Of a stretch of 64,000 nucleotides of DNA, positions 35,652 through 44,985 are shown piece after piece. Position numbers and translations under genes: made by a program. The stretch covers positions 43,829 to 107,828 of the forward strand of contig CAZVJW010000007.1 in NCBI GenBank assembly GCA_964627535.1. Direction: 5' to 3'. This DNA comes from UBA1447 sp964627535. Its GTDB lineage: Bacteria; Bacillota; Clostridia; Oscillospirales; Acutalibacteraceae. The notes beneath the pieces were generated by a model that saw nothing but the letters and a program-made list of their open reading frames with translations, searched no databases and was not told the DNA's origin. How positions within the stretch are numbered: the first letter of the stretch is position 1; the number at the start of each line of letters is the position of its first letter.

Positions 35652-36262
35652 TATTTAAGCGGTTGGTGCCGAAATTTCGGCCTTCTTCTTTTCACGTTTT
35701 TTGTTTTTTCTTTAATAACATTCCCAAGTTTGTTCGCAATGAAAACCGCCAGCAGGGCAAATAATGTGCCGCCGATCATACCCGCCAATACATCCGTCGT
35801 ATAATGCACATGAACATAAATACGGGAAAAGGCGATGAGAAATGCCAAAACCAGCGCAGGAATGTAGAACTGTTTTTTTCTTGTAAAAATCAAAACTACT
35901 GCTGCCGCAAATGAGGATGAGGTATGCCCGGAAGGAAAAGAAAAATCATGCGGGCGAGTAATCAGGTCGGGGTAATCGAAAGTGATTGGCCAATCATTAT
36001 AATTAAACGGTCTTGGTCTGCCAATCAAGGGCTTCAGAATATTGTCATTTATAATCAAGGACAAAAGCAGACCTATAACCATCATTATGCCGAATTTGCG
36101 GTACTTTTTGAAAAACAAAAGAATAACGGCTATAACAATCCAAATAAGACCGGCATCGCCCAAACGGGTAATAAAGGGCATAATTATATTTAGCATCGGG
36201 CTCCAAAGGTATATTTCGACAAATTGAAAAACCGACCAGTCAAAGTTTAAAATTGCATGCAT
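35651..36262 (-). CDS. PAP2-family membrane phosphatase
   Basis: The 203-residue protein has five or six membrane helices. The three catalytic motifs of phosphatidic acid phosphatase type 2 enzymes are complete: KPLIGRPRP (motif 1), FPSGHTSS (motif 2, nucleophile-assisting His) and SRIYVHVHYTTDV (motif 3, nucleophile His with Asp). Likely substrates are undecaprenyl pyrophosphate or phosphatidyl lipids at the outer membrane face. The start follows GAGGTAACC. The stop codon abuts the family 2 element, so the last few residues could be affected by its insertion. Confidence 0.93.
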   Translation of the reverse strand: MHAILNFDWSVFQFVEIYLWSPMLNIIMPFITRLGDAGLIWIVIAVILLFFKKYRKFGIMMVIGLLLSLIINDNILKPLIGRPRPFNYNDWPITFDYPDLITRPHDFSFPSGHTSSSFAAAVVLIFTRKKQFYIPALVLAFLIAFSRIYVHVHYTTDVLAGMIGGTLFALLAVFIANKLGNVIKEKTKNVKRRRPKFRHQPLK

Positions 36263-36285
36263 ATGGTTACCTCGTTAAATGTTTA

Positions 36286-37461
36286 TTATGAATTGAAAAA
36301 ATAGGCAATTTTATCATAAATATTGAGGATTGTAAAAACAAGACCGTCCGCAAACGGCAGAAATATCGCAAATTCGCTGCCTAAAAACGAAAAAGCGAAA
36401 TCCGAGTAGGGACCGCAGCCAAAATAATCATTAAAACTGGGGGTATATGTTTGATAATTCCAAGGGTCGTTTTCGTCCAAAACAATAACGCGGCAACCGA
36501 CGACAGCCCTGTCGTTATATGTTTGCAAGCCTGTTCCGGGGGACTGAATAATATCCACCCCTTTATAGGTGCCGACAAAATCGTTGACATGGTCATGGCC
36601 GGAAACGAGACCCAACACATCTCCGCGGTCAACAAAAGCCTGAAACTGACCGGAAACGGTATCGGAGGGGCAAGGCCATTCACCGATATGACCCTGTGCC
36701 TTGGAAAGATTCAGTTCAAGCGCCCAAGTTTTACCAAAGCGGTCAGATGAACCGTCTGTTTCCGGCGGAACTTCCTTGAGCAATTGATAAATTTCAGGTG
36801 GGCATATATGCTGAAACGCCAGGGAAGGAACAAGCCCGCTGTTGGCAGACTCAAGAGCGGAACTTGTGTTTTTATACCAGTCAACCTGGTCATCATGCAC
36901 CCAGTCATACCCGCTGTTGGCATACTCGTTCGAGTCAAAAAGCCAGAGATTGAAGGCGTCCTTGCTGCCGTTTGAGCTCTTAATCGGCAGATTGTATGTG
37001 GCGCAGCCGTATAAATCGGGATTCGCGTCATAAGCAAGGCATCCGGGCAGGCTTTGATATATTTTTAGCTGGTCTTCTTTTGAAACTCCGCTTTCACCGT
37101 CATGATTGCCGAAAACAACCGCAAATCTTATTCCGCGCGAAACAACAGGTCTAAGCAAAGCTTTTATAGAGGCGTTTGTCAAAAATTTTCCGCTGCTTCC
37201 GCCTCCGGTTATATTATCTCCGGTAAAAACAACAAGGTCGGGTTTTTCCGCGTCGAGCGCGGCGGCCATCATCTTTATCATTGCCTGCCTTGGCAGCGCG
37301 TCGTCCTGGCAATCTGCGAACTGAACAATTTTAAATTTGCCGTCATTATTAAATTTAAGTGTATTTTTTAGAGTTATTGAAGCATACGCCGGAGAAGCAG
37401 CGGTGAAGATGAAAAATAATACAAGAAGCGTGGAAATTGCCGGTCGGTAAAATCTTTTCAA
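36286..37461 (-). CDS. Secreted calcineurin-like metallophosphoesterase
   Basis: The 391-residue exported protein has a signal peptide of about 28 residues ending ASPAYA. Metal-ligand motifs of the calcineurin-type fold are visible in order: QFADCQDD, FTGDNIT, FGNHDGE, FQHICPP and SGHDHVND. Secreted members hydrolyse nucleotides, phospholipids or other phosphodiesters. TTG at 37461 is preferred as start since GGGAAGG lies 9 bases before it; the in-frame ATG at 37470 directly abuts that site. A hydrophobic C-terminus (FAIFLPFADGLVFTIL) may hold it at the membrane. Confidence 0.85.
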   Translation of the reverse strand: MKRFYRPAISTLLVLFFIFTAASPAYASITLKNTLKFNNDGKFKIVQFADCQDDALPRQAMIKMMAAALDAEKPDLVVFTGDNITGGGSSGKFLTNASIKALLRPVVSRGIRFAVVFGNHDGESGVSKEDQLKIYQSLPGCLAYDANPDLYGCATYNLPIKSSNGSKDAFNLWLFDSNEYANSGYDWVHDDQVDWYKNTSSALESANSGLVPSLAFQHICPPEIYQLLKEVPPETDGSSDRFGKTWALELNLSKAQGHIGEWPCPSDTVSGQFQAFVDRGDVLGLVSGHDHVNDFVGTYKGVDIIQSPGTGLQTYNDRAVVGCRVIVLDENDPWNYQTYTPSFNDYFGCGPYSDFAFSFLGSEFAIFLPFADGLVFTILNIYDKIAYFFNS

Positions 37462-37585
37462 GATATGCATCCTTCCCAAATTTATTATTGGATCAATCGT
37501 TTTGATTGTACCACAATTAGTAGCAAATGCAACCTTTGCCCAAACAATTTACGTAAAATTTAAACATTTTGATCCTGCTTATACG

Positions 37586-37615
37586 TTGACAGTGAACCGA
37601 GAGATATAATATAAT
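37586..37615 (+). promoter_or_regulatory. Promoter of purA
   Basis: TTGACA (37586-37591), an 18-base spacer and TATAAT (37610-37615); a second overlapping TATAAT at 37605 has a spacer too short to work with the same -35. Confidence 0.75.
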
Positions 37616-37675
37616 ATATTGTCTTTGCAAATTGCGTAAAAATAAAACAAATAATAATTAAAGAGGTGTATTTCG

Positions 37676-38950
37676 GTGGTAAAGGCAATAGTCGGAGCTA
37701 ATTGGGGTGATGAGGGCAAGGGTAAAATCGTCGATATGTTTGCAGGCCGGGCTGATATTGTCATCCGGTTTCAGGGCGGTGCTAACGCCGGTCACACAAT
37801 CATTAACGAATACGGCAAATTTGCGCTTCATTTACTGCCTTCGGGGGTATGCAACCCCAACACCGTAAACATTATCGGAAACGGCGTTGCGCTTGACATT
37901 ATCAAACTTGATGCCGAAATAAAGGCATTGGTCGGCGCGGGTGTTCCCATGCCCAAAATAATGGTTTCGGAACGGACGCAAATCATGATGCCTTATCATG
38001 TTCTGATGGATACTTATGAAGAGGACCGTTTGAAGGACAGACAGTTCGGATCGACAAAAAGCGGAATCGCCCCGTTTTATTCCGATAAATACGCGAAAAT
38101 CGGATTTCAGGTTTGCGAACTTTTCGATGACGCATATCTCAGGGAAAAACTTGAAAGAGTTTGCGAAATAAAAAATCTGATGCTGGAGCATATATATAAA
38201 AAACCGCTTATTGATGTTGACGGACTGTTTCATGCTTTGCTTGGTTACAGGGAGCTGATTGCCCCTTATGTCTTCGATACGGGTACATATATCAGGCAAG
38301 CCGTCAAGGAAGGTAAAAATATTTTGCTTGAAGGGCAATTGGGGTCGCTGAAGGATCCGGACTTCGGAATTTATCCTATGGTCACATCATCCTCAACCCT
38401 CGCGGGCTTCGGAGCTGTCGGAGCGGGAATTCCCCCCTATGAAATCAAGGAGATTATCGCGGTCACCAAAGCATATTCCAGTGCGGTCGGCGCAGGGGAA
38501 TTTGTCAGTGAGATTTTCGGTGATGAAGCTCAGACAATGCGCACTCACGGCGGTGATGCGGGTGAGTACGGCGCGACAACAGGCCGTCCCCGCAGGATGG
38601 GCTGGTTTGACTGCGTCGCGACCCGTTACGGCTGTCAGGTTCAAGGGGCGACCCAGGTTGTTTTAACCGCTATAGATTGCCTTTCATATCTCGATGAAAT
38701 TAAGATTTGCGTTGGCTATGAGATAGACGGAAAGGTTACAAAAGATTTTCCGGTAACACCCATATTGCAAAAAGCTAAGCCGGTGCTGAAAACAATGCCC
38801 GGCTTCAAGTGCGAAATAAGAGGAATTAAAGAGTTTGATAAGCTGCCCGCCGAGGTAAAGGAATACGTTTTGTTTATTGAAAAGGAAATAGGCTTTCCGA
38901 TAACAATGGTTTCAAACGGTCCCCGCAGGGAAGAAATCATTTTCAGATAA
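37676..38950 (+). CDS. purA: Adenylosuccinate synthetase
   Basis: PurA joins IMP and aspartate with GTP to form adenylosuccinate, the first committed step to AMP. The 424 residues show GANWGDEGKGK (catalytic Asp and P-loop), GGANAGHTI (catalytic His), GSTKSGIAP, LEGQLGSL and TGRPRRMGWFD. The usual length for the family is about 425-430. The GTG start at 37676 follows AAGAGGTG. No adenylosuccinate lyase is adjacent, so it is a stand-alone purine gene. Confidence 0.96.
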   Translation: MVKAIVGANWGDEGKGKIVDMFAGRADIVIRFQGGANAGHTIINEYGKFALHLLPSGVCNPNTVNIIGNGVALDIIKLDAEIKALVGAGVPMPKIMVSERTQIMMPYHVLMDTYEEDRLKDRQFGSTKSGIAPFYSDKYAKIGFQVCELFDDAYLREKLERVCEIKNLMLEHIYKKPLIDVDGLFHALLGYRELIAPYVFDTGTYIRQAVKEGKNILLEGQLGSLKDPDFGIYPMVTSSSTLAGFGAVGAGIPPYEIKEIIAVTKAYSSAVGAGEFVSEIFGDEAQTMRTHGGDAGEYGATTGRPRRMGWFDCVATRYGCQVQGATQVVLTAIDCLSYLDEIKICVGYEIDGKVTKDFPVTPILQKAKPVLKTMPGFKCEIRGIKEFDKLPAEVKEYVLFIEKEIGFPITMVSNGPRREEIIFR

Positions 38951-39037
38951 AATGCTGTTGAAAGATTTATCTTGAAATGTTTTTTGCCGTCCAACCTCGT
39001 AGAATGAGAATGAAAATAAGTATGAGAAGGGGATCAT

Positions 39038-40528
39038 ATGATTCAAAAAACCGGATTTGACAATGCCGCGTACATTAAAAAGCAGTCGGAGCAAATAAAA
39101 AAGAGAATCAAGGATTTCGGAGGGAAGCTTTACCTTGAGTTTGGAGGCAAACTATTTGATGATTATCACGCATCCCGGGTATTGCCGGGCTTCTCGCCGG
39201 ACAGCAAGCTGCAGATGCTTAAAAATATCGGCCACGATGTCGAGATCGTTATCGTAATCAATGCCGGTGATATCGAAAGTAATAAAATCCGCGGAGATCT
39301 GGGAATAACCTATGACAGCGACGTGCTGAGGCTGACCGATGCATTCAGGGGAATCGGGCTGTATGTCGGCAGCGTAGTGATCGCGCAGTTTAACGGTCAG
39401 CCGACGGCAATAGCTTTTAAAAATAAACTGGAACAGCTTGGTATGAGGGTGTTTATGCATTACCCTATTGAGGGCTATCCTTTTAATGTGAAAATTGCCG
39501 TCAGCGAGCAGGGCTTTGGGAAGAACGAATATATTGAAACAACACGCCCTCTGGTGGTTATTACCGCTCCGGGTCCCGGCAGCGGGAAAATGGCAACCTG
39601 CCTGTCCCAGCTTTATCATGAGTATAAACGCGGAGTATCCGCAGGCTATGCAAAGTTTGAGACTTTTCCGATTTGGAACCTGCCCTTGAAGCATCCGGTA
39701 AATCTTGCATATGAAGCAGCAACAGCTAATTTACAGGATGTTAATATGATAGACCCTTATCATCTTGAAGCGTACGGGATTACTACAGTCAACTATAACC
39801 GCGATGTTGAGGTGTTTCCGGTGCTGAACGCAATTTTTGAACATATTGAGGGCAAGAGCCCATATAAATCTCCGACAGATATGGGCGTAAACATGGCAGG
39901 ATATTGCATAACAGACGATGCGGTTATCAGAAAAGCTTCTCTGGACGAAATTGTCCGCCGCTATTTCTCAATTCTTTGCGACCGCCGAATCGGGCACTGC
40001 AGTGACGATGTTGTTGCAAAAATTGAGCTTGTTATGCAACAGGCAGGCGTGTCAACCGATGACCGTGAGGTTGTCAGAAAAGCATTGGATCGCTCCGCCG
40101 AAACCGAAAATCAGCCTGCTGTGGCAATTGAACTGCCTGACGGAAAAATAATCACCGGCAAAACATCCGCTTTGCTGGGCGCATCCGCGGCTGCGCTGCT
40201 CAATGCCGTTAAGGCTCTTGGCGGAATCGGTAAAAACACCCACTTGATTGATCCCGCTGTTATTGAGCCCATTCAAAATCTTAAGACCGGAATACTTAAA
40301 AATCAAAATCCCCGCCTTCACTCCGATGAGGTGCTTATAGCGCTTTCAATCAGCGCGGCAAGCAACGAATCAGCGCTTAAAGGGTCAGGCAACTTGTTAA
40401 AATTGCGGGGCTGCGAGGCTCACTCAACCGTTATATTGTCTCAATCAGACCAGGAAACATACCGTAAGCTTGGCATTAACCTTACATCCGAGCCCAAATA
40501 TGAAACCAAGAAACTTTATCATCAATAA
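39038..40528 (+). CDS. DUF1846 family protein
   Basis: The 496-residue cytoplasmic protein matches the DUF1846 family from its start (GFDNAAYIKKQSEQIKKRI, LYLEFGGKLFDDYHASRVLPGF) through ITAPGPGSGKMATCLSQLYHE, a P-loop-like nucleotide site near residue 185, to GVNMAGYCI and SDDEVLIALSISAASN-like parts. The structure of a family member shows an adenylate- or nucleotide-binding fold, but no biochemical role is settled. AAGGGGAT precedes the ATG. It stands 87 bases after purA and could share its transcript; a link to nucleotide metabolism is only suggestive. Confidence 0.88.
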   Translation: MIQKTGFDNAAYIKKQSEQIKKRIKDFGGKLYLEFGGKLFDDYHASRVLPGFSPDSKLQMLKNIGHDVEIVIVINAGDIESNKIRGDLGITYDSDVLRLTDAFRGIGLYVGSVVIAQFNGQPTAIAFKNKLEQLGMRVFMHYPIEGYPFNVKIAVSEQGFGKNEYIETTRPLVVITAPGPGSGKMATCLSQLYHEYKRGVSAGYAKFETFPIWNLPLKHPVNLAYEAATANLQDVNMIDPYHLEAYGITTVNYNRDVEVFPVLNAIFEHIEGKSPYKSPTDMGVNMAGYCITDDAVIRKASLDEIVRRYFSILCDRRIGHCSDDVVAKIELVMQQAGVSTDDREVVRKALDRSAETENQPAVAIELPDGKIITGKTSALLGASAAALLNAVKALGGIGKNTHLIDPAVIEPIQNLKTGILKNQNPRLHSDEVLIALSISAASNESALKGSGNLLKLRGCEAHSTVILSQSDQETYRKLGINLTSEPKYETKKLYHQ

Positions 40529-40582
40529 TTTTAAAATTATTTGGAATACTTATAAAATCAGCAATTTTGAGGAGGCTTATAT

Positions 40583-41200
40583 ATGCTTAAAACAAATTCA
40601 ATTATTCTTTTCCAAGGCGACAGCATAACGGACGCAGGCAGAAGCAGAGTTATTGACAGGCAGCTTGGCAACGGCTACCCCTCCCACGTGAAGAAATTGC
40701 TTAAAAAAGACTTCCCGGAATTAAATGTTAAAGTTATTAACCGCGGTATCAGCGGTAACCGGGCGGTTGATTTGGTAAACCGTTGGGAAGAGGACTGCAT
40801 CGCGCTAAAACCCGATTATGTGAGCATTCTTATCGGAGTGAACGATACTTGGAGAAAATATGATGCAAACGATGAAACCACAGCGGTTATATTTAAAGAA
40901 AGACTAAGAAAAATAATCAATGATACGTTGAAGAAGACATCTGCACAAATTGTTTTGCTCAATCCGTTTCTATTGGATGTAAATGAAAGTATTTCAAGAA
41001 TGAGAGAGGATTTATGTCTTAAGCAGAAAGCTGTTCTTGAGACTGCAAATGAATTTGGTACAAAATTTATAGATCTCGATGAGATTTTTAAAAATGCTTC
41101 TAAAGATTTTCCGTCGAGCCGTTTTTCCGGCGACGGTGTTCACCCGACACAAGCAGGGCACGAGCTGATAGCAAAAGAGTGGATAAATATTTGGAAGTAA
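40583..41200 (+). CDS. SGNH/GDSL hydrolase
   Basis: The 205-residue enzyme has no signal peptide and the four SGNH blocks: FQGDSITDAG (nucleophile Ser), NRGISGNRAVD (Gly), IGVNDTW (Asn) and SGDGVHPTQAGHE (Asp and His). Cytoplasmic enzymes of this type remove acetyl or other acyl groups from imported oligosaccharides. GGAGGC precedes the ATG. Confidence 0.92.
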   Translation: MLKTNSIILFQGDSITDAGRSRVIDRQLGNGYPSHVKKLLKKDFPELNVKVINRGISGNRAVDLVNRWEEDCIALKPDYVSILIGVNDTWRKYDANDETTAVIFKERLRKIINDTLKKTSAQIVLLNPFLLDVNESISRMREDLCLKQKAVLETANEFGTKFIDLDEIFKNASKDFPSSRFSGDGVHPTQAGHELIAKEWINIWK

Positions 41201-41235
41201 ACAATTAGATAAATATTATTGTTGGGAGCGGTTAG

Positions 41236-42006
41236 ATGGATTTCAAAGAAAGCGGATTTATGTATCTGCTTGGAGGACTTGTTTCAATATTTATTATTTC
41301 GCAGTCTCTTTTTTTTATGATGAAAGCCTGGAAACAAGGCAAAAAGATCGGGATTACAACCGCAACACTAAAAAATACAGTAGCATCCAGCGCACTGTTT
41401 ACAATTGCCCCGGCCATTGCTATTCTTGCTACGGTTATTACTCTTGCCGGAGCACTTGGGCTTGTTCTTCCTTGGATAAAGCTGATAACTTTAGGCAACA
41501 TAAGCTATGAGGTAACAGCAGCCCAGAGTGCTTTAAACGCTTTCGGACTTGCCGGCGGGATTGCATCCGAGGTTAAAGACAAAGCTGCGTTCGCAGCGGC
41601 TGCTTGGGTTATGACGGTAGGGTGCATAATGCCTCTTGTTTTATTGCCGATATTCTTAAAAAAAATTCAAAAAAAAGTCGGGAAAGCTGCGAATACTAAT
41701 GCAAAATGGTCTGATATCATGTCGGCTGCGGCCTTTATCGGGCTTATCGCGGCTTTTATAGCAAGAGCTGTTGCAGGCAAAGGCGAGAAAGAAATTATTG
41801 GTGACGGTGCAGGCTTGTTATCCGTTACTACTTTGATATCGGCAATTATTATAATGTTGGCATTACAGTGGCTATGCAAAAAGTTTAAGATTAAATGGCT
41901 TGAGCCGTTCGCAATGCCTTTAAGTATGATTGCGGCCATGGGAGCGGCAATGCTTCTTGCCCAAATCCTGCCGGCAAATCTTGTTTTGATTGAATGGAGG
42001 GGTTAA
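41236..42006 (+). CDS. DUF5058-like integral membrane protein
   Basis: The 256-residue protein has about six membrane helices. It begins with a short extracellular end and a YLLGGLVSIFIISQSLFFMMKAW helix, followed by a basic loop and ASSALFTIAPAIAILATVI. This matches my memory of the DUF5058 family. It overlaps the next membrane gene by one base (TAATG), implying a two-subunit complex made in equal amounts. A solute carrier or channel role is possible; the substrate is unknown. GGGAGCGG precedes the ATG. Confidence 0.7.
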   Translation: MDFKESGFMYLLGGLVSIFIISQSLFFMMKAWKQGKKIGITTATLKNTVASSALFTIAPAIAILATVITLAGALGLVLPWIKLITLGNISYEVTAAQSALNAFGLAGGIASEVKDKAAFAAAAWVMTVGCIMPLVLLPIFLKKIQKKVGKAANTNAKWSDIMSAAAFIGLIAAFIARAVAGKGEKEIIGDGAGLLSVTTLISAIIIMLALQWLCKKFKIKWLEPFAMPLSMIAAMGAAMLLAQILPANLVLIEWRG

Positions 42007-42665
42007 TGTTGGAGAAGACATATATTGATAAAGTTCATATTTGGGGCAGAATCTCAACAATAACCGCTCTTATTATGATGCTTTGCATACCGTTATCCAT
42101 TTGTATTTATCTTAATGTATGGCCGGAGGCAGAAAAAGTTTTTAAAGGTTTGCTCAGCATTGTACCAATGTTTTGGGCTATTGCAGTGATTGAGGTGATT
42201 ACATACGCGCCGATGCTTGGCGCCGGCGGAACTTATTTAAGCTTTGTCACAGGTAATATCAGCAACTTGAAACTTCCGTGCGGGCTGAACGCCATGCAGA
42301 ACGCAAATGTTCGGGCCAATACGGAGGAGGGCGAGGTGATTTCAACTATTGCCATCGCCGCTTCCTCCATCACAACTACTCTTATTCTTGCTTTTGGGGT
42401 TGTTTTATTTGCACCGGTTCTTCCGAAAATGACTGCTGAAGGCTCACCGTTTGCCCCGGCATTTCAGCAAGTTCTTCCCGCACTTTTCGGGGCGTTGGGA
42501 GCCAGCTATTTTGTTAAGCATTGGAGGATTTCAATTCTGCCTATTGCTGCCGGGGTTATCGTGCTTGTTTTTGCGCCAAGCCTTGCTGTCGGTGCATTAA
42601 TCCCTGTTACTGTTATTTTTTCTTTGCTGGGTGCGCAGATGATGTATAAAATGAAACTGATTTAA
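42006..42665 (+). CDS. Partner membrane protein of the DUF5058-like protein
   Basis: The 219-residue protein has about five or six membrane helices (ITALIMMLCIPLSICIYL, FWAIAVIEVITYAPML and others) and a central amphipathic segment SFVTGNISNLKLPCGLNAMQNANV with NxxNxx-type polar residues that could line a substrate path. The ATG overlaps the previous stop (TAATG), with TGGAGGGG just upstream; TTG at 42009 is an alternative. I recognise no named family. The tight coupling argues for a heteromeric transporter with the DUF5058-like protein. Confidence 0.7.
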   Translation: MLEKTYIDKVHIWGRISTITALIMMLCIPLSICIYLNVWPEAEKVFKGLLSIVPMFWAIAVIEVITYAPMLGAGGTYLSFVTGNISNLKLPCGLNAMQNANVRANTEEGEVISTIAIAASSITTTLILAFGVVLFAPVLPKMTAEGSPFAPAFQQVLPALFGALGASYFVKHWRISILPIAAGVIVLVFAPSLAVGALIPVTVIFSLLGAQMMYKMKLI

Positions 42666-42711
42666 CTTTTAATATTAAAAATAGAAATAATATACGAAAT
42701 TGTAATTTTAT

Positions 42712-42740
42712 TTGCATAACGGAACAGGTTGTGCTATAAT
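42712..42740 (+). promoter_or_regulatory. Promoter of the MgtC-family gene
   Basis: TTGCAT (42712-42717), a 17-base spacer and TATAAT (42735-42740). The leader of about 95 bases to the ATG is AT-rich; I see no recognisable Mg riboswitch in it. Confidence 0.7.
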
Positions 42741-42844
42741 ACTATTTTATAAAAACATTAATCATATTTTCTGTTAAATTTTACATATACTTGATACTCT
42801 TATTGAAAACAAACAAATAAATTCATATTAGGGGGACTGCTAAA

Positions 42845-43567
42845 ATGGAAATTCAAGAGTATTTCAGAACAATATTCGGATCAAATTTCCTGAATACTAC
42901 GCTTGACACTTTTATTAAATTGGGGTTTGCGGCAGTCCTCGGGGGGCTTATAGGTTTTGAGCGGGAGCATTCGCACCGTCCGGCGGGGTTCAGAACGCAC
43001 ATCCTCGTTTCTGTCGGGTCGGCTCTTGTTATGCTGACCTCTACCTTTATTTTTGCCTATTACAAAGGGCAAACAAATATGGACCCTGCCCGCCTTGGCG
43101 CACAAGTTATAAGCGGGATAGGTTTTTTGGGAGCGGGCACAATTCTTCGTGAAGGGTTCAGCGTGAAGGGGCTGACAACAGCAGCAAGCCTTTGGGCGGT
43201 TTCGTGTATTGGTCTTGCGGTAGGTGTCGGTTATTTTTCCGGTGCGTTTATTGCAACAGCCTTCATATATATCACTTTGAATGTACTGAAGAAAATAAAT
43301 ATTAAAAGCAAGCGGGACCGCACGATAAACATTGAAGTGAAAGAACTCTCATCCTTTGCCATGTCAATCGGAGATGTGGTGACAAATTGCGGTGCTATGC
43401 TGCGAACGCTGGAAATAGCAAATGCCGTAGCAAGCGAGGACAGAAGAATTAAAAAAGACAGTGTCTTGCTAAAAGCAACCGTATATTCTGAAAATGAACA
43501 TATATTCGAATTAATTGCCGAAAATATCCGCAAAATAGACGGCGTTATTGATGCGTTCCTGGAATAA
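42845..43567 (+). CDS. MgtC/SapB family membrane protein
   Basis: The 240-residue protein has the MgtC core: KLGFAAVLGGLIGFEREHSHRPAGFRTH, then VSVGSALVMLTSTF, ARLGAQVISGIGFLGAGTIL and GLTTAASLWAVSCIGLAVG. A C-terminal soluble domain of about 80 residues follows. MgtC proteins support growth in low magnesium and restrain the F-ATPase in pathogens; the role in anaerobic Firmicutes is less clear. AGGGGG precedes the ATG. Confidence 0.92.
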   Translation: MEIQEYFRTIFGSNFLNTTLDTFIKLGFAAVLGGLIGFEREHSHRPAGFRTHILVSVGSALVMLTSTFIFAYYKGQTNMDPARLGAQVISGIGFLGAGTILREGFSVKGLTTAASLWAVSCIGLAVGVGYFSGAFIATAFIYITLNVLKKINIKSKRDRTINIEVKELSSFAMSIGDVVTNCGAMLRTLEIANAVASEDRRIKKDSVLLKATVYSENEHIFELIAENIRKIDGVIDAFLE

Positions 43568-43593
43568 TATTTATAGGTAAGGCAGGGACATAG

Positions 43594-44181
43594 ATGAAAA
43601 ACTATCACTTCTTCGCAATGATATCAAGAATGAAATATATTAACCGCTGGTCACTTATGCGCAACTCGCACAGCGAAAATCTGAGCGAACACAGCATGGA
43701 GGTCGCAGCGGTTTCACATGCGCTTGTGCTGCTTCACAACCGGCGTTTCGGAGGGTCTCTGAATGCGGAAAGAGCAGCGATTTTGGGGCTTTATCACGAT
43801 TTGCCGGAAAGTCTGACCGGTGATATGCCGACACCGGTTAAATACCACAGCGTAAAACTAAGAGAGGCATACAAGTCCGTTGAGGACAATGCATGCCAAA
43901 CACTGTTAAATATGTTGCCTGTCGACTTGAAAGGTGATTTTGAGCCGTTTTTCTTTCCCGCGGCCGATGATACCGCGCTTTGGAAGTATGTGAAAGCGGC
44001 CGACAAAATATGCGCATTAACAAAATGTATCGATGAAAAAAAAGCGGGGAATTCGGAATTTGAAAAGGCTGCTTCCTCTGTAAGAGAAGCTATCGCCGTA
44101 ATGAATCTGCCGGAGGCAGATTGCTTTTTGAAGGAGTTTTTGCCAAGCTATTCATTAACTTTGGATGAATTGAAGGGTTAA
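43594..44181 (+). CDS. yfbR: YfbR-like HD-domain 5'-nucleotidase
   Basis: The 195-residue HD-domain phosphohydrolase carries the YfbR signature: HFFAMISRMKYINRWSLMRN, then SENLSEHSMEVA (first His), ILGLYHDLPESLTGDMPTPVKY (HD pair) and KAADKICALTKC (Asp). E. coli YfbR removes the phosphate from deoxynucleoside monophosphates. It begins 26 bases after the MgtC-family gene and may be co-transcribed. It converges with the amidohydrolase gene, 6 bases away. Confidence 0.9.
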   Translation: MKNYHFFAMISRMKYINRWSLMRNSHSENLSEHSMEVAAVSHALVLLHNRRFGGSLNAERAAILGLYHDLPESLTGDMPTPVKYHSVKLREAYKSVEDNACQTLLNMLPVDLKGDFEPFFFPAADDTALWKYVKAADKICALTKCIDEKKAGNSEFEKAASSVREAIAVMNLPEADCFLKEFLPSYSLTLDELKG

Positions 44182-44187
44182 CATTTT

Positions 44188-44985
44188 CTAAACACTGATT
44201 TCCAGCAATCTTTGGGCATTTCCCCCCAAAATTAAATTCATATCTTCGGCCGGAAGATCAAGGCTTTTAATAAAGTTGATTTCATAATCAGTTCTGCTCC
44301 AAGGCATATCGCTGCCGAGGAGTATTTTTTTTGCGCCGTGCTTTTCAATGATTTCTTTTGCCCAGGGCGGCGGGAAACGGCTGTGTGAGTAAGAGGTATC
44401 AAAATAGATGTCTTTACCTATCAAATGTATTAACGTTTCGGCTCTCATCATATATCCGCCGAAATGTGCCGCTACTACCGGTGCCCCGTCAAAAAGCGGG
44501 AGAATCCGCGCCATCATTGCTGGAGTGCAGTGAACAGGGTCGGGAAGACCGATATCTACGCCGGCATGAAAAACAGTTATCAGCCCCAACATTGCCGACT
44601 TTTTATAAATCGGGAAAAGTCTGCTGTCGTCAATGAAAAAATTCTGATAATCGGGATGCAGCTTAATACCTTTTACACCCGCGTCTTTAAGACGTTCCAG
44701 TTCATAGAGGGCATCGGAACTGTCCGGATGGACGCTTCCGAAGCCTACCAAGCTGTCCAAGGAGTTTAGATATATCGCATAGTCATTGACGTTCTTTTGC
44801 TGGCGCGGATTGGTGGCAATATTCAGAACCACTGCTTTGTCCGCACCCATTCTTTTAATTTCTTCAATTAAGGAGTGCTCGGACCCTTTATGGTAGGGAA
44901 CTTCTGCGCCTGAAGCCGCTATAGCGGAAATTGCCCTTTCGGAAATTTTTTCAGGGAAACAATGTGTGTGAAAATCAATAATCAT
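44188..44985 (-). CDS. Amidohydrolase-family metal-dependent hydrolase
   Basis: The 265-residue TIM-barrel enzyme belongs to the amidohydrolase 2 group: IIDFHTHCFPEK (two metal-binding His), KGIKLHPDYQNFF, FHAGVDIG, AAHFGGYM and the late catalytic Asp in LLGSDMPWSRTD. Family members hydrolyse or decarboxylate small ring or amide substrates; nothing nearby narrows this. The start follows AAGGATG. The stop lies 6 bases from the convergent YfbR-like gene, with no obvious terminator between. Confidence 0.88.
   Translation of the reverse strand: MIIDFHTHCFPEKISERAISAIAASGAEVPYHKGSEHSLIEEIKRMGADKAVVLNIATNPRQQKNVNDYAIYLNSLDSLVGFGSVHPDSSDALYELERLKDAGVKGIKLHPDYQNFFIDDSRLFPIYKKSAMLGLITVFHAGVDIGLPDPVHCTPAMMARILPLFDGAPVVAAHFGGYMMRAETLIHLIGKDIYFDTSYSHSRFPPPWAKEIIEKHGAKKILLGSDMPWSRTDYEINFIKSLDLPAEDMNLILGGNAQRLLEISV

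Noticed and set aside
35525..35764. 79-codon plus-strand open frame over the 158-bp repeat
   Set aside because: It lies inside the palindromic element and antisense to the PAP2 gene, with no ribosome site.
42741..42844. Magnesium riboswitch before the MgtC-family gene
   Set aside because: The leader is short and AT-rich without the paired regions expected of M-box or mgtA-type leaders.
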